A stretch of 64,000 nt of DNA from CAVRZY01 sp963725415 (GCA_963725415.1 CAVRZY010000035.1:1-64000); one strand, 5' to 3'; counted from the first letter of the stretch, positions 54,597-64,000 are shown. Program-made: numbers and translations. Notes: generated by a model not told the origin, from the letters alone.

Positions 54597-54710
54597 GATG
54601 GCTCACCTCCTCTGTTATTCAGGAGCACGCTGGTCGAGTTGTTATTCTAGCGGACCCGAGGGGCGAGTTGGGACACCGGAGGCTGGCGGGACGGGAAATA
54701 AGGCTGATGG

Positions 54711-55181
54711 CTATTTCTTGAACAGATTATCGAAGGCCGCGCGGGCGTCGTTGGGATTGCGAGGCGCCGTGGAAGCGGCGTTGGGGGAGAGCGGGGAGGT
54801 GGCGTCGCGGGCCACAGTGACGCGCGGTTCGAACAATTCGCATTGGTTGGCCTGATCCTTGGCCGCAATCCGGACGGGAATGGGCTGGCGGCACTGGAAG
54901 CGGGTGGAGGAATCGAAATGGACGCACTGCTTGCAGCAATGCAGGGCCGCGCTGCACTTGGGGCAGTGGCCTTTGAAATCGGTTCCGGTGGGCAAGGTGG
55001 TGGCGCAGTTAAAGCAGCGCGACGCAACTACAGTTTCGACCAGCCGCGGCAGGCGAGGCCCGGTGATGTCGATGGGCGGACGCGGTCCTGGCCGCGCCCT
55101 TTCCTCGGGTTTGCGGCCGACCGAGTAGTCCCGGACGGAGTCCATGTAGCCACGCTGTCTGTATTTTCGATCGCTGTCCAT
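54711..55181 (-). CDS. Zinc-ribbon-type cysteine-rich protein
   Basis: 156 residues. CFNCATTLPTGTDFKGHCPK and CSAALHCCKQCVHFD give C-x2-C and C-x2-C pairs of a zinc ribbon plus additional cysteines (QC, QCELFEP). The N-terminus is charged (MDSDRKYRQRGYMDSVRDYS) and the C-terminus is low-complexity. No signal peptide; cytoplasmic. Unknown role. Confidence 0.68.
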   Translation of the reverse strand: MDSDRKYRQRGYMDSVRDYSVGRKPEERARPGPRPPIDITGPRLPRLVETVVASRCFNCATTLPTGTDFKGHCPKCSAALHCCKQCVHFDSSTRFQCRQPIPVRIAAKDQANQCELFEPRVTVARDATSPLSPNAASTAPRNPNDARAAFDNLFKK

Positions 55182-55467
55182 GGAGGAATCACAACTCCTT
55201 TGGAGGCTTCCTTGGGTGATGGCGGGTTTGCCTCTCGCCTCTCCCTCTCTCCTGCCCGCTCAATCCAGGGCCGCTTCAGTGAGGGTGGACGGAACCCAGA
55301 TGCAGCCGGGACTTACAAAAGGGATTGTGCGGGCTACCGAGGCCCCAGAGAGCGACAGGTTCGGGAACCCGCCGAAGCTCTAAATTAATATGTACCACGG
55401 AACTGTGCCGAATGCCAGTCAATAATTCAACTAGCCAGCCGTTTTCCGGTGGGGGGTAACCCGGGGA
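55182..55467. other. Intergenic region without a gene
   Basis: 285 bp between the cysteine-rich gene start and the phosphorylase stop. AT-richer at the right end (TAAATTAATATG at about 55382). No hairpin with T-run and no repeat found. Confidence 0.4.
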
Positions 55468-58041
55468 TCAGGGGGCTTGAGGGGCCGGGGGTGGACTGGT
55501 TCCCCATTTGAGTGAATCACTGCAAGGCCTTGTAAGGGGATCGCCGAAACGGTTGGGGGCGATGCGAAGGGCGTAGCCCATGCGCCCGGTCTGCCGCGGG
55601 GTGATCTCCTTTTCAAACAGCACCACGTGACCGTTCTGCTGGACGGGCGGCAGAAGCATGATCTCGGTCTCCTCCAATTGGCCATTGGCGCCGACCCGGC
55701 CCACCACGACCTCGACCCGGACATCCTCAGGCTTCAAGCCAGCCAGATCCACGGCTGCGCGCACCGGGACCGGACGGCCGCTGAGGATGGGGCCCTCCGG
55801 GGCGGGGCCCAAGTCCACGAATCGGACCTGGTCCCAGACTTTTTCCACCTCGGCGTTCCAGCGGGCCTTTTGCCGCACTTTCTCGAAATTGTTCCATCGC
55901 AGGTCCAGGTAAGCGCGGTGGGCGGGCTGGTAACGCTGTGACATGTACTCGTCCACCATGCGCTGGCAATTGAACTGCTGGCTGAGGTAGATGAGGGATT
56001 GCTTGACCCGGCGCAACCACTCGCGGGGCACTGCCTGGTCGCGCTCGTAATAGGCGGGGACGATCTCGTTTTCCAGCAGCGAATAGATGGCGGTGGCGTG
56101 GGCCTCGTCCTGGTCCTCGGAATAGGGATAGCGGTCCCCCACGGACCAGCCGCCGGTATGCTCGCAGGCTTCATCGAACCAGCCGTCCAGGATGCTAAGG
56201 TTCAGGATTCCGTTGATACCCGCCTTCATCCCGCTGGTGCCGCAGGCTTCCTCCCCGCGCCGGGGCGTGCTGAGCCAGACGTCCACGCCCTGCACCAATT
56301 CGCGCGCCACGCGCATCTCATAGTCCTCGAGGAACACCAATCGCTTGGCCAAGTCGGGATCTCTGGAGAGCTGGACGATCTGGCGGATGAGCTCTTTGCC
56401 GGGATGATCCTTGGGGTGAGCCTTGCCGGCCACCACGATCTGCACCGGCCGGTCCGGATTCGAGAGGATGCGGCGCAGCCGGTTCCCATCCCGGAACAGC
56501 AGGGTGGCGCGCTTGTAGGTGGCGAAGCGGCGGGCGAAGCCGATGGTCAGAGCGTCCGGATCGAGGACTTCGGCGGCTCGCCGCAGTTCGGCCGAAGAAG
56601 CTTTGCGATTCTTCGCGAACTCGATCTGACGTTCCCGGACGAAGGCCAGCAGGCGGCGCTTGCGGCGCCGGTGCGCTTCCCAGAGTTCCTGGTCGGGAAT
56701 CTCCTGGACCTGCTCCCAGGTTCTGGGGTCGGTCAGTCGTTCCCGCCAGTCGGGTTGCAGGTACTGATCGTAGAGGGTAGCCAGATCGCTGTTCAGCCAG
56801 CTCAGCAGGTGCACGCCATTGGTGATGGAGGTGATGGGCACTTCCCAAACCGGCAACTGGGGCCACAAATCCTGCCACAGTTCCTGGGAAACCTGGCGGT
56901 GCAAGCGGCTGACGGCGTTGCGGAAGCAAGAGGCCTTAATAGCCAGGATGGCCATCGAGAAGCGCTCGTAGGAATCCGAGGGATTGAGCCGCCCCAGGGA
57001 CATCAAGCGCTCGAAGTCCAGGCCGGTTTCCTGGCAGTACTCCTGGAAGTACTCCCACATCAGGCTGGAGTCGAAGATGTCGATGCCCGCCGGGACCGAA
57101 GTGTGCATGGTGAAGACGTTGTTGCTCCGGGAGGCCTCCAGGGCCTCCGCCAGGCTGAGCCCGTGCTCCTCGATCAACACGCGCACCCGCTCCAGGGCCA
57201 GAAAAGCCGAGTGCCCGTCATTCATGTGGTAGACGGTGGGCTCCAGGCTCAGGGCCTTCAAAGCGCGCAGTCCACCGATACCCAGGACGATCTCCTGGCG
57301 GATGCGGACCTGATAGTCGCCTCCATAGAGTTGATCGGTGATGCCGCGGTGCTCGGGCCGCTCGTTCTCCGGGATGTTGGTATCCAGCAAGTAGAGCTTG
57401 ACCCGTCCCACATCCATGCGCCACACCTTGATGAAGACTACGCCGGTGGGCAACTGAACCTGGACCGTGAGATGGGCGCCGCTCCCATCCTGGACCGGCG
57501 TGACGGGCAGGGTGTAGAAGTCGTTGACCGGGTAGCGTTCCTGCTGCCAGCCGTCCGGGTTGAGGTACTGCTGGAGATAACCGGTTTGGTAGAGCAGACC
57601 GATGGCCACCACCGGGATGTCGGAATCGCTGGCGGCCTTCAAGAAGTCTCCGGAAAGCACCCCCAGGCCGCCGGAGTACACCGCCACGCACTCCACAATC
57701 CCGTACTCCATCGCGAAGTAGGCGATGAGTTCCTTGCGCGAGGAGGCCCCCGTGCGGTGCATGTAGGAGTCAAAGCGCTCGCAGGCGCGGCGGTACAGGG
57801 CCAGGTAGCGAGGATCGGCGGCCAGCTTCTCCAGGGTGGCCTGGGGGGCGCGGCCCAGCATCGAGATGGGGTTGCGGCCCAGAGCACGCCACAAACTGGG
57901 GTCGATCCGGCGGAACAGGTTCCGAATAGTCGGCTCCCAGCTCCACAGCACGTTGTAAGCCAGCTCCGACATCCTGGCCAGCGCGGGGGGCAGGGCGGGC
58001 CGCACCAAAAACTCTCTGAGTGGTTGAATCTGAAACGGCAT
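55468..58041 (-). CDS. glgP: Alpha-glucan (glycogen) phosphorylase, DUF3417-containing type
   Basis: 857 residues. The N-terminal DUF3417 part (MSELAYNVLWSWEPTIRNLF, RNPISMLGRAPQATL) is followed by the GT35 core: MEYGIVECVAVYSGGLGVLS, VYHMNDGHSAFLALERVRVL, VWLSTPRRGEEACGTSGMKA with the PLP-binding lysine, and INGILNLSILDGWFDE. It releases glucose-1-phosphate from glycogen or maltodextrin. This is the shorter branch common in bacteria and archaea without the muscle-type regulatory sites. It is monocistronic; its promoter faces the ferredoxin gene. Confidence 0.95.
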   Translation of the reverse strand: MPFQIQPLREFLVRPALPPALARMSELAYNVLWSWEPTIRNLFRRIDPSLWRALGRNPISMLGRAPQATLEKLAADPRYLALYRRACERFDSYMHRTGASSRKELIAYFAMEYGIVECVAVYSGGLGVLSGDFLKAASDSDIPVVAIGLLYQTGYLQQYLNPDGWQQERYPVNDFYTLPVTPVQDGSGAHLTVQVQLPTGVVFIKVWRMDVGRVKLYLLDTNIPENERPEHRGITDQLYGGDYQVRIRQEIVLGIGGLRALKALSLEPTVYHMNDGHSAFLALERVRVLIEEHGLSLAEALEASRSNNVFTMHTSVPAGIDIFDSSLMWEYFQEYCQETGLDFERLMSLGRLNPSDSYERFSMAILAIKASCFRNAVSRLHRQVSQELWQDLWPQLPVWEVPITSITNGVHLLSWLNSDLATLYDQYLQPDWRERLTDPRTWEQVQEIPDQELWEAHRRRKRRLLAFVRERQIEFAKNRKASSAELRRAAEVLDPDALTIGFARRFATYKRATLLFRDGNRLRRILSNPDRPVQIVVAGKAHPKDHPGKELIRQIVQLSRDPDLAKRLVFLEDYEMRVARELVQGVDVWLSTPRRGEEACGTSGMKAGINGILNLSILDGWFDEACEHTGGWSVGDRYPYSEDQDEAHATAIYSLLENEIVPAYYERDQAVPREWLRRVKQSLIYLSQQFNCQRMVDEYMSQRYQPAHRAYLDLRWNNFEKVRQKARWNAEVEKVWDQVRFVDLGPAPEGPILSGRPVPVRAAVDLAGLKPEDVRVEVVVGRVGANGQLEETEIMLLPPVQQNGHVVLFEKEITPRQTGRMGYALRIAPNRFGDPLTRPCSDSLKWGTSPPPAPQAP

Positions 58042-58206
58042 TCGAGATTTCGGTCACCTCTAAGATAGCAAAGCTGCGCCAGCGCTGGGGAGGGCGCTGG
58101 CGAGATGCCCGGTGCACCCCTCCTGAGGTAACATGGTCGTAGGGATATGATGCTGTGATTTCCGTGAGTGGCAGCGTCCCCTTAGCAACACCAGGAGAGT
58201 CATAGA

Positions 58207-58461
58207 ATGGCCTACGTCATTGTGGATACCTGCACCAAGGACGAGCTGTGCGTGGAGGCTTGCCCTGTGGACTGCATTCACCCCAAGAAGGATGAGGCGG
58301 GCTTCGAGGAGATCAAACAGCTTTTCATCGACCCGGAAGCATGCATCGATTGCGGGGCCTGCATTCCGGTCTGTCCGACGAATTCGATCTTCACCTTGGA
58401 CGAGCTGCCCACGGACTTGCAGCATTTTGCCGCGGCCAACGCGGCCTATTACGGAAAATAG
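58207..58461 (+). CDS. Two-cluster ferredoxin
   Basis: 84 residues. Two cysteine sets: Cys9, 15, 19, 23 (CTKDELCVEACPVDC) and Cys46, 49, 52, 56 (CIDCGACIPVCP). The wider first spacing suggests a 7Fe or 8Fe ferredoxin of the Bacillus/Thermus type. It carries electrons in the cytoplasm. The ribosome site AGGAG lies 9 bp before ATG 58207. It may serve the radical-SAM protein 87 bp downstream. Confidence 0.93.
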   Translation: MAYVIVDTCTKDELCVEACPVDCIHPKKDEAGFEEIKQLFIDPEACIDCGACIPVCPTNSIFTLDELPTDLQHFAAANAAYYGK

Positions 58462-58548
58462 GAGATCGTGGATCGTACGACGTGGGGCGTGAGCTCCACG
58501 AGCTGCGATCCCTGTCCCACGATCTGCTGTAGGGTATGATCGCAGCAG

Positions 58549-59619
58549 ATGCCTACCCTGGCCCAGATTCTAGCCGGCAACACGCGCGAAGGCGCACTCT
58601 GGGAACCGCTGGACGCCAGACGGATTCGGTGTTACGCCTGCGGCCACTGCTGTCCCATTTTTGAAGGGCAGCCGGGGGTCTGCAAAGTCCGGTTCAATCG
58701 TGGGGGCAAGCTGTACGTGCCCTGGGGTTACGTGGCTGGGGCGCACTGCGATCCCATCGAGAAGAAGCCCTTCTTCCATGTGCGGCCCGGCGCGTCAGCC
58801 TTCAGCTTCGGGATGTTGGGGTGCGACCTGCACTGCGCTTACTGCCAGAACTGGGTGAGCTCCCAGGCCATTCGAGATCCCCTGGCCGTGGCTGCGCCGT
58901 TGCGCGCCACGCCCGAGGGGCTGGTGCGGAGCGCCCTCGAGCTGGGGGCCGAAGCCGTGGTAAGCACCTACAACGAGCCGCTCATCACCGCCGAGTGGGC
59001 GGTGGCCATCTTCCAGGAGGCGCGCGCGGCGGGCCTGCTGACCGGTTTCGTCTCCAACGGCAACGCCACGCCGCGTGTGCTGGAGTACCTCCGGCCTTGG
59101 CTGGACCTGTTCAAAGTAGACCTGAAGAGCTTTCAAGACCAGCGCTATCGCGAGCTTGGGGGCCGGCTGGAGCCGGTGCTGGACAGCATCCAGCGCATTT
59201 TCCAGATGGGTTTCTGGATGGAGGTGGTGACCCTGGTGGTGCCCGGCTTCAACGACAGCGACGACGAACTGCGCCAGATGGCCGAGTTTCTGGCCGGCAT
59301 CTCGCCCGACATTCCCTGGCACGTGACCGCGTTTCACCAGGACTACAAGATGGCGGGTCCCCAGAACACGCGGGCGGACGACTTGTTGCGGGCCGCTACG
59401 ATCGGGCGCCGCGCGGGGTTGCGCTATGTCTACTCCGGCAATCTTCCCGGGGCCGTGGGGGGCGGCGAGGATACATGCTGTTGGAACTGCGGGGAGCGGC
59501 TGATCCGGCGCCGCGGCTTCCACATCCTGGAGAATCGGCTGGTCGCCGGCGGCCGCTGCCCGTCCTGCGCGAGTGCAATTCCCGGCCGCTGGGCGCCGGC
59601 GCCGGGCCTGCGCGCTTAG
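58549..59619 (+). CDS. amrS: AmmeMemoRadiSam-system radical SAM enzyme
   Basis: 356 residues. The radical SAM motif is Cys92, Cys96, Cys99 (GCDLHCAYCQNW). An N-terminal cysteine-rich stretch (CYACGHCCPIFEGQPGVCKV) and a C-terminal zinc-ribbon-like pair (CCWNCGERLIRR, CPSCASA) complete the AmrS layout. Typical body segments include STYNEPLITAEWAV and PWHVTAFHQDYKM. The system links this enzyme with AMMECR1 and Memo proteins; neither is in the window. The chemistry is not established. The short gap upstream carries repeated GATCGTGG words also seen near 15225. Confidence 0.93.
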   Translation: MPTLAQILAGNTREGALWEPLDARRIRCYACGHCCPIFEGQPGVCKVRFNRGGKLYVPWGYVAGAHCDPIEKKPFFHVRPGASAFSFGMLGCDLHCAYCQNWVSSQAIRDPLAVAAPLRATPEGLVRSALELGAEAVVSTYNEPLITAEWAVAIFQEARAAGLLTGFVSNGNATPRVLEYLRPWLDLFKVDLKSFQDQRYRELGGRLEPVLDSIQRIFQMGFWMEVVTLVVPGFNDSDDELRQMAEFLAGISPDIPWHVTAFHQDYKMAGPQNTRADDLLRAATIGRRAGLRYVYSGNLPGAVGGGEDTCCWNCGERLIRRRGFHILENRLVAGGRCPSCASAIPGRWAPAPGLRA

Positions 59620-59658
59620 CGGGTCGTGGATAAACTCTGGCAGACCGGTCGGCGGAGG

Positions 59659-59753
59659 GAATTTCGGGGACAGGCAACGAAACTTCCTCGGCTAAGTGCC
59701 TTAGTTTGAATGGCCGCCTCGACACGGAGTTTCGTCGCCTGTCCCCGAAATTC
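59659..59753. repeat. Inverted-repeat element (REP-like)
   Basis: Arms 59659-59687 and 59726-59753 (GAATTTCGGGGACAGGC... and inverse) match at about 27 of 28 positions. The 38-bp centre has no coding capacity. It shares the word GGGGACAGG with the palindrome at 8070-8204. It sits between the amrS stop and the pyrD-like start. Confidence 0.7.
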
Positions 59754-59797
59754 GCGCAGAGGCATGGCGCCATTCCTGCTATCATCTGTGGGGAGCA

Positions 59798-61531
59798 TTG
59801 AACCGCAGCGCCGCCTGCTTTATGTTGAGTTCACCATTTGATCAACCTTTCAAGGTCGGGCGGAAGTCGGTCAACGGGCACTTCGTCATTCCGTCTGGCA
59901 TACGCTGCACGCATGCGAGTACCATCGCGAAGTGCTTTTCCGAAATCCCTTCCATCGGGGTGATTACCACAAAGAGCGTCAGCCTTTCGCCCCGCAAAGG
60001 CTACCGCGAGCCGATTTATGCCCGATACGCGCACGGCTGCTATATCAATGCAGTGGGCCTGGCGAATCCCGGTGCGGAAGCGTTCCTTGCAGAATTCGAG
60101 GGTATTGAAATACCGTCTGACAAGTTTCTGCTGGTCTCGCTTTTCGGGGCCGACATCGAGAGCTTTGTCGAGGCTGCCAGAATACTCAAGCCCATTGCGG
60201 ATGGGTTCGAGCTCAACATGTCCTGTCCGCACGCAAAAGGTTTCGGCGCGGAGATTGGTCAGGACACCGAACTTGTGAAGAACATCGTCGGAGCAGTTGC
60301 GGAGGCCGCGGGCCTCCCCGTGATGGTCAAACTCTCGGCGATGCTCCCCGGCCTCGACCGGACCGCCCAGGCCGTGACCGACGCGGGCGCTGCGGGCATC
60401 ACCCTCACCAACACGATAGGTCCGGCGCTGGCCGCGGTGCGTGACGTTCCCATCCTCCACAACAAGTTTGGAGGCCTGTCCGGAGACGGCATCCGTCCGC
60501 TCGGCCTGCGCGCCGTAAAGCAGGTCCGGGACGCCATCGGCCCCGACCCGCTGATCATTGGCATGGGCGGAATTGTCTCGGCAGAGCACGTCCGGCAGTA
60601 CCGCGCCGCTGGAGCTGACCTGTTCGGCGTAGGCAGCGCGCTGACCGGAATGGACAGCGCCGCCGTGCGGGAGTACTTCAATGCCCTGCACCAGGACCTT
60701 TACGAGGGAACCGACGTGCGGGTCCGGCGGAACTCCTGCGAAGCTCTCATCAGCATGGAATACGCGCCGGCGCGGATCGCCTCACGCATCCCGATCAGTT
60801 CCGGTGTGTTCAAACTCGTTCTCGAGAGCCTGTCACGCTCCTACAAGCACGGCGACCTCGCCGGACGATACTTCTTCCTGTGTGTTCCGGGCGTTGGCGA
60901 AAAGCCCTTTGCAGTGTTCTCCAGCGAGGAGAAAAGCATCATCGTTCGAGTGGTCGGAGAGTTCAGCGGCTTTCTGGCGGAACTTCAGGCCGGCGCCGAG
61001 ATTCTTCTGCGCGGTCCCTACGGCCGCTCGTTTCCCGACCTTGAGGACTCGACACTCGTCCTGGTGGGAGGTGGAACTGGCACAGCGTCGCTGCTGGAAG
61101 TCGCCCACAAGTGCCGGCCATCGAATCGAGAGATATTCGTGCTGGGCGCCAAATCGCGCGATCAATTCTTCGACCTGGAACGATTTCGGGAACTCGGCAC
61201 TGTCCTGCTGGCGACCGACGACGGAACGCTTGGCTTTCGAGGCTATGTGTCGGATCTGCTGCGCGAGGTCGTGGCTGAAATACCCGCATCCGAGCGGGAG
61301 GACCTCGTCTTCATCAACTGCGGTCCCGAACCGATGGTGTGGGAATGCTTCTCGATAGAGGAAGCCATCGTTGCCGAGGATAGGATCCTGGGGGCGATCG
61401 AGTATATGACGAGCTGTGGTGTTGGCATATGCGGGAAGTGCGCCAGTCCGTCCGGTGCGCTGACATGCATCGACGGGCCGTTCCTCCGGCTTAGAGACTT
61501 CCAGCCAAGAGGCCGCCAGTCGAGCCCTTGA
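59798..61531 (+). CDS. Dihydroorotate dehydrogenase fused to PyrK-like electron-transfer subunit
   Basis: 577 residues. The first about 305 form a class 1B-type dihydroorotate dehydrogenase barrel: FELNMSCPHAKGFGAEIGQD with catalytic Cys, VMVKLSAMLPGLDR, ITLTNTIGPALA and DPLIIGMGGIVSAEH. The last about 260 match PyrK: ferredoxin-reductase-like FAD/NAD domain (LRGPYGRSFPDLEDSTLVLV, GGGTGTASLLEVAHK) and a 2Fe-2S site at Cys540, 545, 548, 557. Normally the two subunits are separate genes. It oxidises dihydroorotate with NAD+ in pyrimidine synthesis, unless it serves a related substrate. The start is TTG 59798 after GGGGAG; ATG 59822 is an alternative. Confidence 0.88.
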   Translation: MNRSAACFMLSSPFDQPFKVGRKSVNGHFVIPSGIRCTHASTIAKCFSEIPSIGVITTKSVSLSPRKGYREPIYARYAHGCYINAVGLANPGAEAFLAEFEGIEIPSDKFLLVSLFGADIESFVEAARILKPIADGFELNMSCPHAKGFGAEIGQDTELVKNIVGAVAEAAGLPVMVKLSAMLPGLDRTAQAVTDAGAAGITLTNTIGPALAAVRDVPILHNKFGGLSGDGIRPLGLRAVKQVRDAIGPDPLIIGMGGIVSAEHVRQYRAAGADLFGVGSALTGMDSAAVREYFNALHQDLYEGTDVRVRRNSCEALISMEYAPARIASRIPISSGVFKLVLESLSRSYKHGDLAGRYFFLCVPGVGEKPFAVFSSEEKSIIVRVVGEFSGFLAELQAGAEILLRGPYGRSFPDLEDSTLVLVGGGTGTASLLEVAHKCRPSNREIFVLGAKSRDQFFDLERFRELGTVLLATDDGTLGFRGYVSDLLREVVAEIPASEREDLVFINCGPEPMVWECFSIEEAIVAEDRILGAIEYMTSCGVGICGKCASPSGALTCIDGPFLRLRDFQPRGRQSSP

Positions 61532-61567
61532 GAACCCGGTTGCGGATGCTTTGCCGGGACGGCGCTT

Positions 61568-62341
61568 CTACTTCACGCACACAAAGATCGTAGCATCGCA
61601 GAAAAGCAGGACCACCCATTTGACGAGCGCGCAGCGCCGGCAGGCTTCCAGCAGCGCCCGCTTCCACGGATTCGTGATGCCATCCAGGTCGGCCGCCTCC
61701 ACCCGGTCCAGTACCTGGGAGAAACCCAGCTCCCGGAAGACCCGCCGCAGTTGCGCGTGCGTGAACTGGTTGAAGTCGATGCCCAGTTTCATGATGTCGG
61801 GACCCTGGCGGGCCATACGCAGGCGATAACGCCAGCGGTTGGGGAGCCACCCGTACAGGGGAAAATGGTACTCGCCCGACCCCAGGCTGAACTTGTTGGT
61901 CGAGGAGAAGAAGAACACGCCTCCCGGCTTCAGGGCATCGAAGACGCGCTGGAGCGCCTTCTGCCAGTGCTCGACGTGCTCGAAGACCGAATCGCCAATC
62001 ACTACGTCGTACTGCGCTGTCCCGATGTCCGCCTCCTCGATATTGCCTAACTCGATATCCGGATCGATGCCGTGAGCGCGGCCGAGCTGTCTGGAATAGT
62101 CAATCAGTTGGGGACTGATCTCGAGTCCTTTGCAGCGGATATTCCTGGCCTGGCACAATAAGGTGAACCAGCCCGCGCCGGTCCCAATCTCCAGGATTCG
62201 GGCACCGGGCTCGATTTTCTTGAACTGCTGGATCCTGTTGAGGCGGGCCTCAAAGTCGGCTTCCTTCTCTTCGAGACTATGCAGCCTGATGCTCTCGATA
62301 TACCGCGTCACATCGGCCAGTTCTTCGTTGTGAATCCGCAA
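61568..62341 (-). CDS. Class I SAM-dependent methyltransferase
   Basis: 257 residues. Motif I is ARILEIGTGAGWFTLLCQAR; motif II region CKGLEISPQLIDYSRQL; DVVIGDSVFEHVEHWQKAL then LKPGGVFFFSSTNK complete the UbiG-like fold. The C-terminus (CRRCALVKWVVLLFCDATIF) is hydrophobic. Substrate unknown; neighbours on the same strand suggest polysaccharide-related chemistry. Confidence 0.88.
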   Translation of the reverse strand: MRIHNEELADVTRYIESIRLHSLEEKEADFEARLNRIQQFKKIEPGARILEIGTGAGWFTLLCQARNIRCKGLEISPQLIDYSRQLGRAHGIDPDIELGNIEEADIGTAQYDVVIGDSVFEHVEHWQKALQRVFDALKPGGVFFFSSTNKFSLGSGEYHFPLYGWLPNRWRYRLRMARQGPDIMKLGIDFNQFTHAQLRRVFRELGFSQVLDRVEAADLDGITNPWKRALLEACRRCALVKWVVLLFCDATIFVCVK

Positions 62342-62407
62342 AACGCCCTCCTCAGCTCCTCTTTCGCGAGCGTCGGGCTCCGACCGTAACCAACAGCGTG
62401 GCTCGCG

Positions 62408-64000
62408 CTAAGAGGACCGGCGCAGAAGGCCTTTGGCCGCCTTTCGGAGCGCCGGAGTCTGCGTGCGGTTCGGTCCCGGCGGCAGGTTGAACGCTGTGCC
62501 GGCAGCCGGGAGTTCAAGCTGCGGGGCATCCAAGGAATCCTTACTGAAAATAACTGCATACTTCTTGTCACTGACGTAGAACTCCGCGCCGAATGTCTGA
62601 GAGGTCTCTATCTTGGTGAAGGTTGGAAGCTTCGCCGAGGCGTCCAACGTCGGCTTCAGCACATTCAGGAAATAGTCGGTCTGGCTTCCAGGAGCAGGCT
62701 CGATCTCCAGGCGCCATCTGCCGTAGCCCGGATTGAATATGGGAATGTAGTTGGGGTTGGCGGCTTCCGCCGGATATTCCGGCATCCAGGTCAGCGATCT
62801 GTGGTTGGGAATGACTCCTTCGTTGTAGTCTTTGACCCAGAAATCCTTCATGTGGCGATGGAAATGCCTGTAACTGGGTGCATTCTTGCGGTAACCATCC
62901 GGGTGGGACTCCTCGGCAGGATCCCTTCCCCCGATTTTTCTGTAGTGGAACTGGTTGGGGAACAGCGTCTTCAGCAGCAGCGCGGCATATCCTTTTCGCA
63001 TGTCGAAGGTGATCTGGTCCTTGTCAGAGGGCTGGGTATCGTCAACCACGATCTTGGCTTCCGTGACATCCGTGTGAATCGATTCTCCGGGGTCGATGGT
63101 TTGCACCGTGCCACCCACCTGGAGTTGGTCCAGAGCGTGAATAAGCCACTTCTTTTCGAAATTTGGATTCGTGCTCTCGACGGTGTCGGCGATAAACAGG
63201 AGGTCGAGATCCCGAAGGTACACCAGCCTGCGGTATACCTTGTTGACCTTGGGAGAGTTGTCGGGGTTGGAGAAGCGCGGGTTGGTGTACGCGTTGGTGA
63301 TATCGGCCACCACCCTCACGGCTCGCCCATTGTCCTCGAAGAACACTACTTTGGCCACGTCAAAAATGTCACGGCTGGCCTCAAAATCCTCCGGATTCCG
63401 CACCGAGAGCCCCCATGGGGCTCATGGTTCGCTGGCCGCCGTCATTGGGGATGCAGACGGAGTCGCCGACGTCCGGAGCGGTGATTTTAGTTCCCGCGCC
63501 TTTCGCATCGCAGCCCATGCCCGCCAGAAAGTTCTTGAAGACTTCCGAAGGATCGCCGATCAACAGCGTGTTGGCGCTGATGGTTCTGGTGTAGTAGGAG
63601 ATGTGCTGCGGGTGGTTGACGTTGTTGTCGTAGTTACCGGTCTTTGGAGCCAGGTCGCGGTGCTTGAAAATGGTGAAGCTCCCTTGGTCGAGGTGCTGAT
63701 GGCTGTCCAAATGAGGCCCAGCCCAGAATGCAATCCAGGTTGCATCCGGCGAATCCCAGTCGTGGCGGATGTAGACGTATCCCATGCTGGGATCAAAATG
63801 AGAAAGTCGTGTCGGTTTAACCAGCGCCGGCCGCGGTAAGTAGTACAGAACGTCGTAAAAGCAGTCCGTCACGCCAAGCGCTTGATCGATGCTGGGCTGG
63901 CGGTAGACCCAGTTCCAGACGTTCGCCCCTTCGGTCGCCGCAAAGCGCCGGGATAGAATGAGTCCATTGGGCCGCAGATTGACGCTGTGCCAGGAGGCGC
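62408..64000 (-). CDS. Heparinase II/III-like polysaccharide lyase, frameshifted and cut by the window edge
   Basis: The minus frame is open from the window end (HSVNLRPNGLILSRRFAAT) through the stop at 63381; the protein then continues in the next frame to 62408. AFWAGPHLDSHQHLDQGSFT, IFKHRDLAPKTGNYDNNV and the beta-rich C-terminal half (LDLLFIADTVESTNPNFEKK) fit heparinase II/III-family lyases, with the His-x-x-Gln-His-x-x-Gln motif near the start of the sheet domain. One extra G near 63415 (ATGGGGG for ATGGGG) explains the shift. It would cleave uronic-acid polysaccharides outside the cytoplasm. The N-terminal domain is outside the window. Confidence 0.8.

Noticed and set aside
55999..58068. 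689-codon open frame opposite glgP
   Set aside because: Antisense shadow of a highly conserved gene; composition is that of complemented codons.

Overview
The window looks like chromosomal DNA of a GC-rich Acidobacteriota of the Bryobacterales/Solibacter type. The signs are a carboxypeptidase-regulatory-like TonB-type receptor, two proteins with the Solibacter-type TIGR03437 C-terminal domain, a GH106 rhamnosidase-like enzyme, twin-arginine-exported Gfo/Idh and sugar-isomerase proteins, and PadR-linked chromate transport. There is no rRNA, CRISPR array or complete insertion sequence. At least nine genes are interrupted by a single-base shift, nearly always in a short G or C run. This reads more like consensus error in an assembly than real gene decay, so those genes are annotated as single frameshifted CDS.

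Layout. 1-5.6 kb (minus): a secreted beta-propeller/TIGR03437 protein cut by the window edge, a symporter remnant and a large outer-membrane receptor. 5.9-15.7 kb (minus): a secreted CocE-like hydrolase, then a long co-directional cluster read from bacterioferritin to a PIG-L (LmbE-like) deacetylase, a 42-residue membrane microprotein, a sodium:solute symporter, a membrane glycosyltransferase and an HprK-like kinase. 15.7-17 kb: remnants plus a YoeB toxin-antitoxin pair. 17.2-23.6 kb (plus): glycine cleavage operon gcvT-H-PA-PB, with a membrane glycosyltransferase overlapping its end. 23.6-26.9 kb (minus): an envelope-folding cluster (parvulin, metallopeptidase-like protein, ResA/TlpA, DsbD N-domain) ending in a GT9 glycosyltransferase. 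27.5-31.3 kb: sugar aminotransferase and two Gfo/Idh oxidoreductases. 31.3-33.7 kb: MazF pair and a large orphan. 33.9-38.3 kb: tandem hydroxypyruvate-isomerase-like proteins, an NHL protein, and an Rrf2 regulator next to a cysteine synthase.

The most distinctive region is 38.5-45.9 kb. It starts with an intact tRNA-Glu and contains three further partial copies of the tRNA 3' end, splitting the stretch into three cargo segments: a secreted nuclease, a HigBA-type toxin-antitoxin, and a DUF5678/retropepsin pair with membrane and AlbA_2 proteins. No integrase is present. It looks like a stack of small integrated cassettes.

45.9-64 kb: divergent GH106 and FG-GAP genes, chrA-doxX/padR, a TPR-thioredoxin protein, glycogen phosphorylase, ferredoxin, AmrS, a fused PyrD-PyrK, a methyltransferase and a heparinase-like gene running off the window.

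Non-autonomous mobile repeats are conspicuous. One 133-bp family has three near-identical copies, and one of them lies in frame inside a coding sequence, where element plus 8-bp target duplication adds exactly 47 codons. A related 151-bp element sits directly before padR. A separate 224-bp element carries 25-bp inverted ends. A four-hairpin repeat with complementary loops lies at 35.7 kb.
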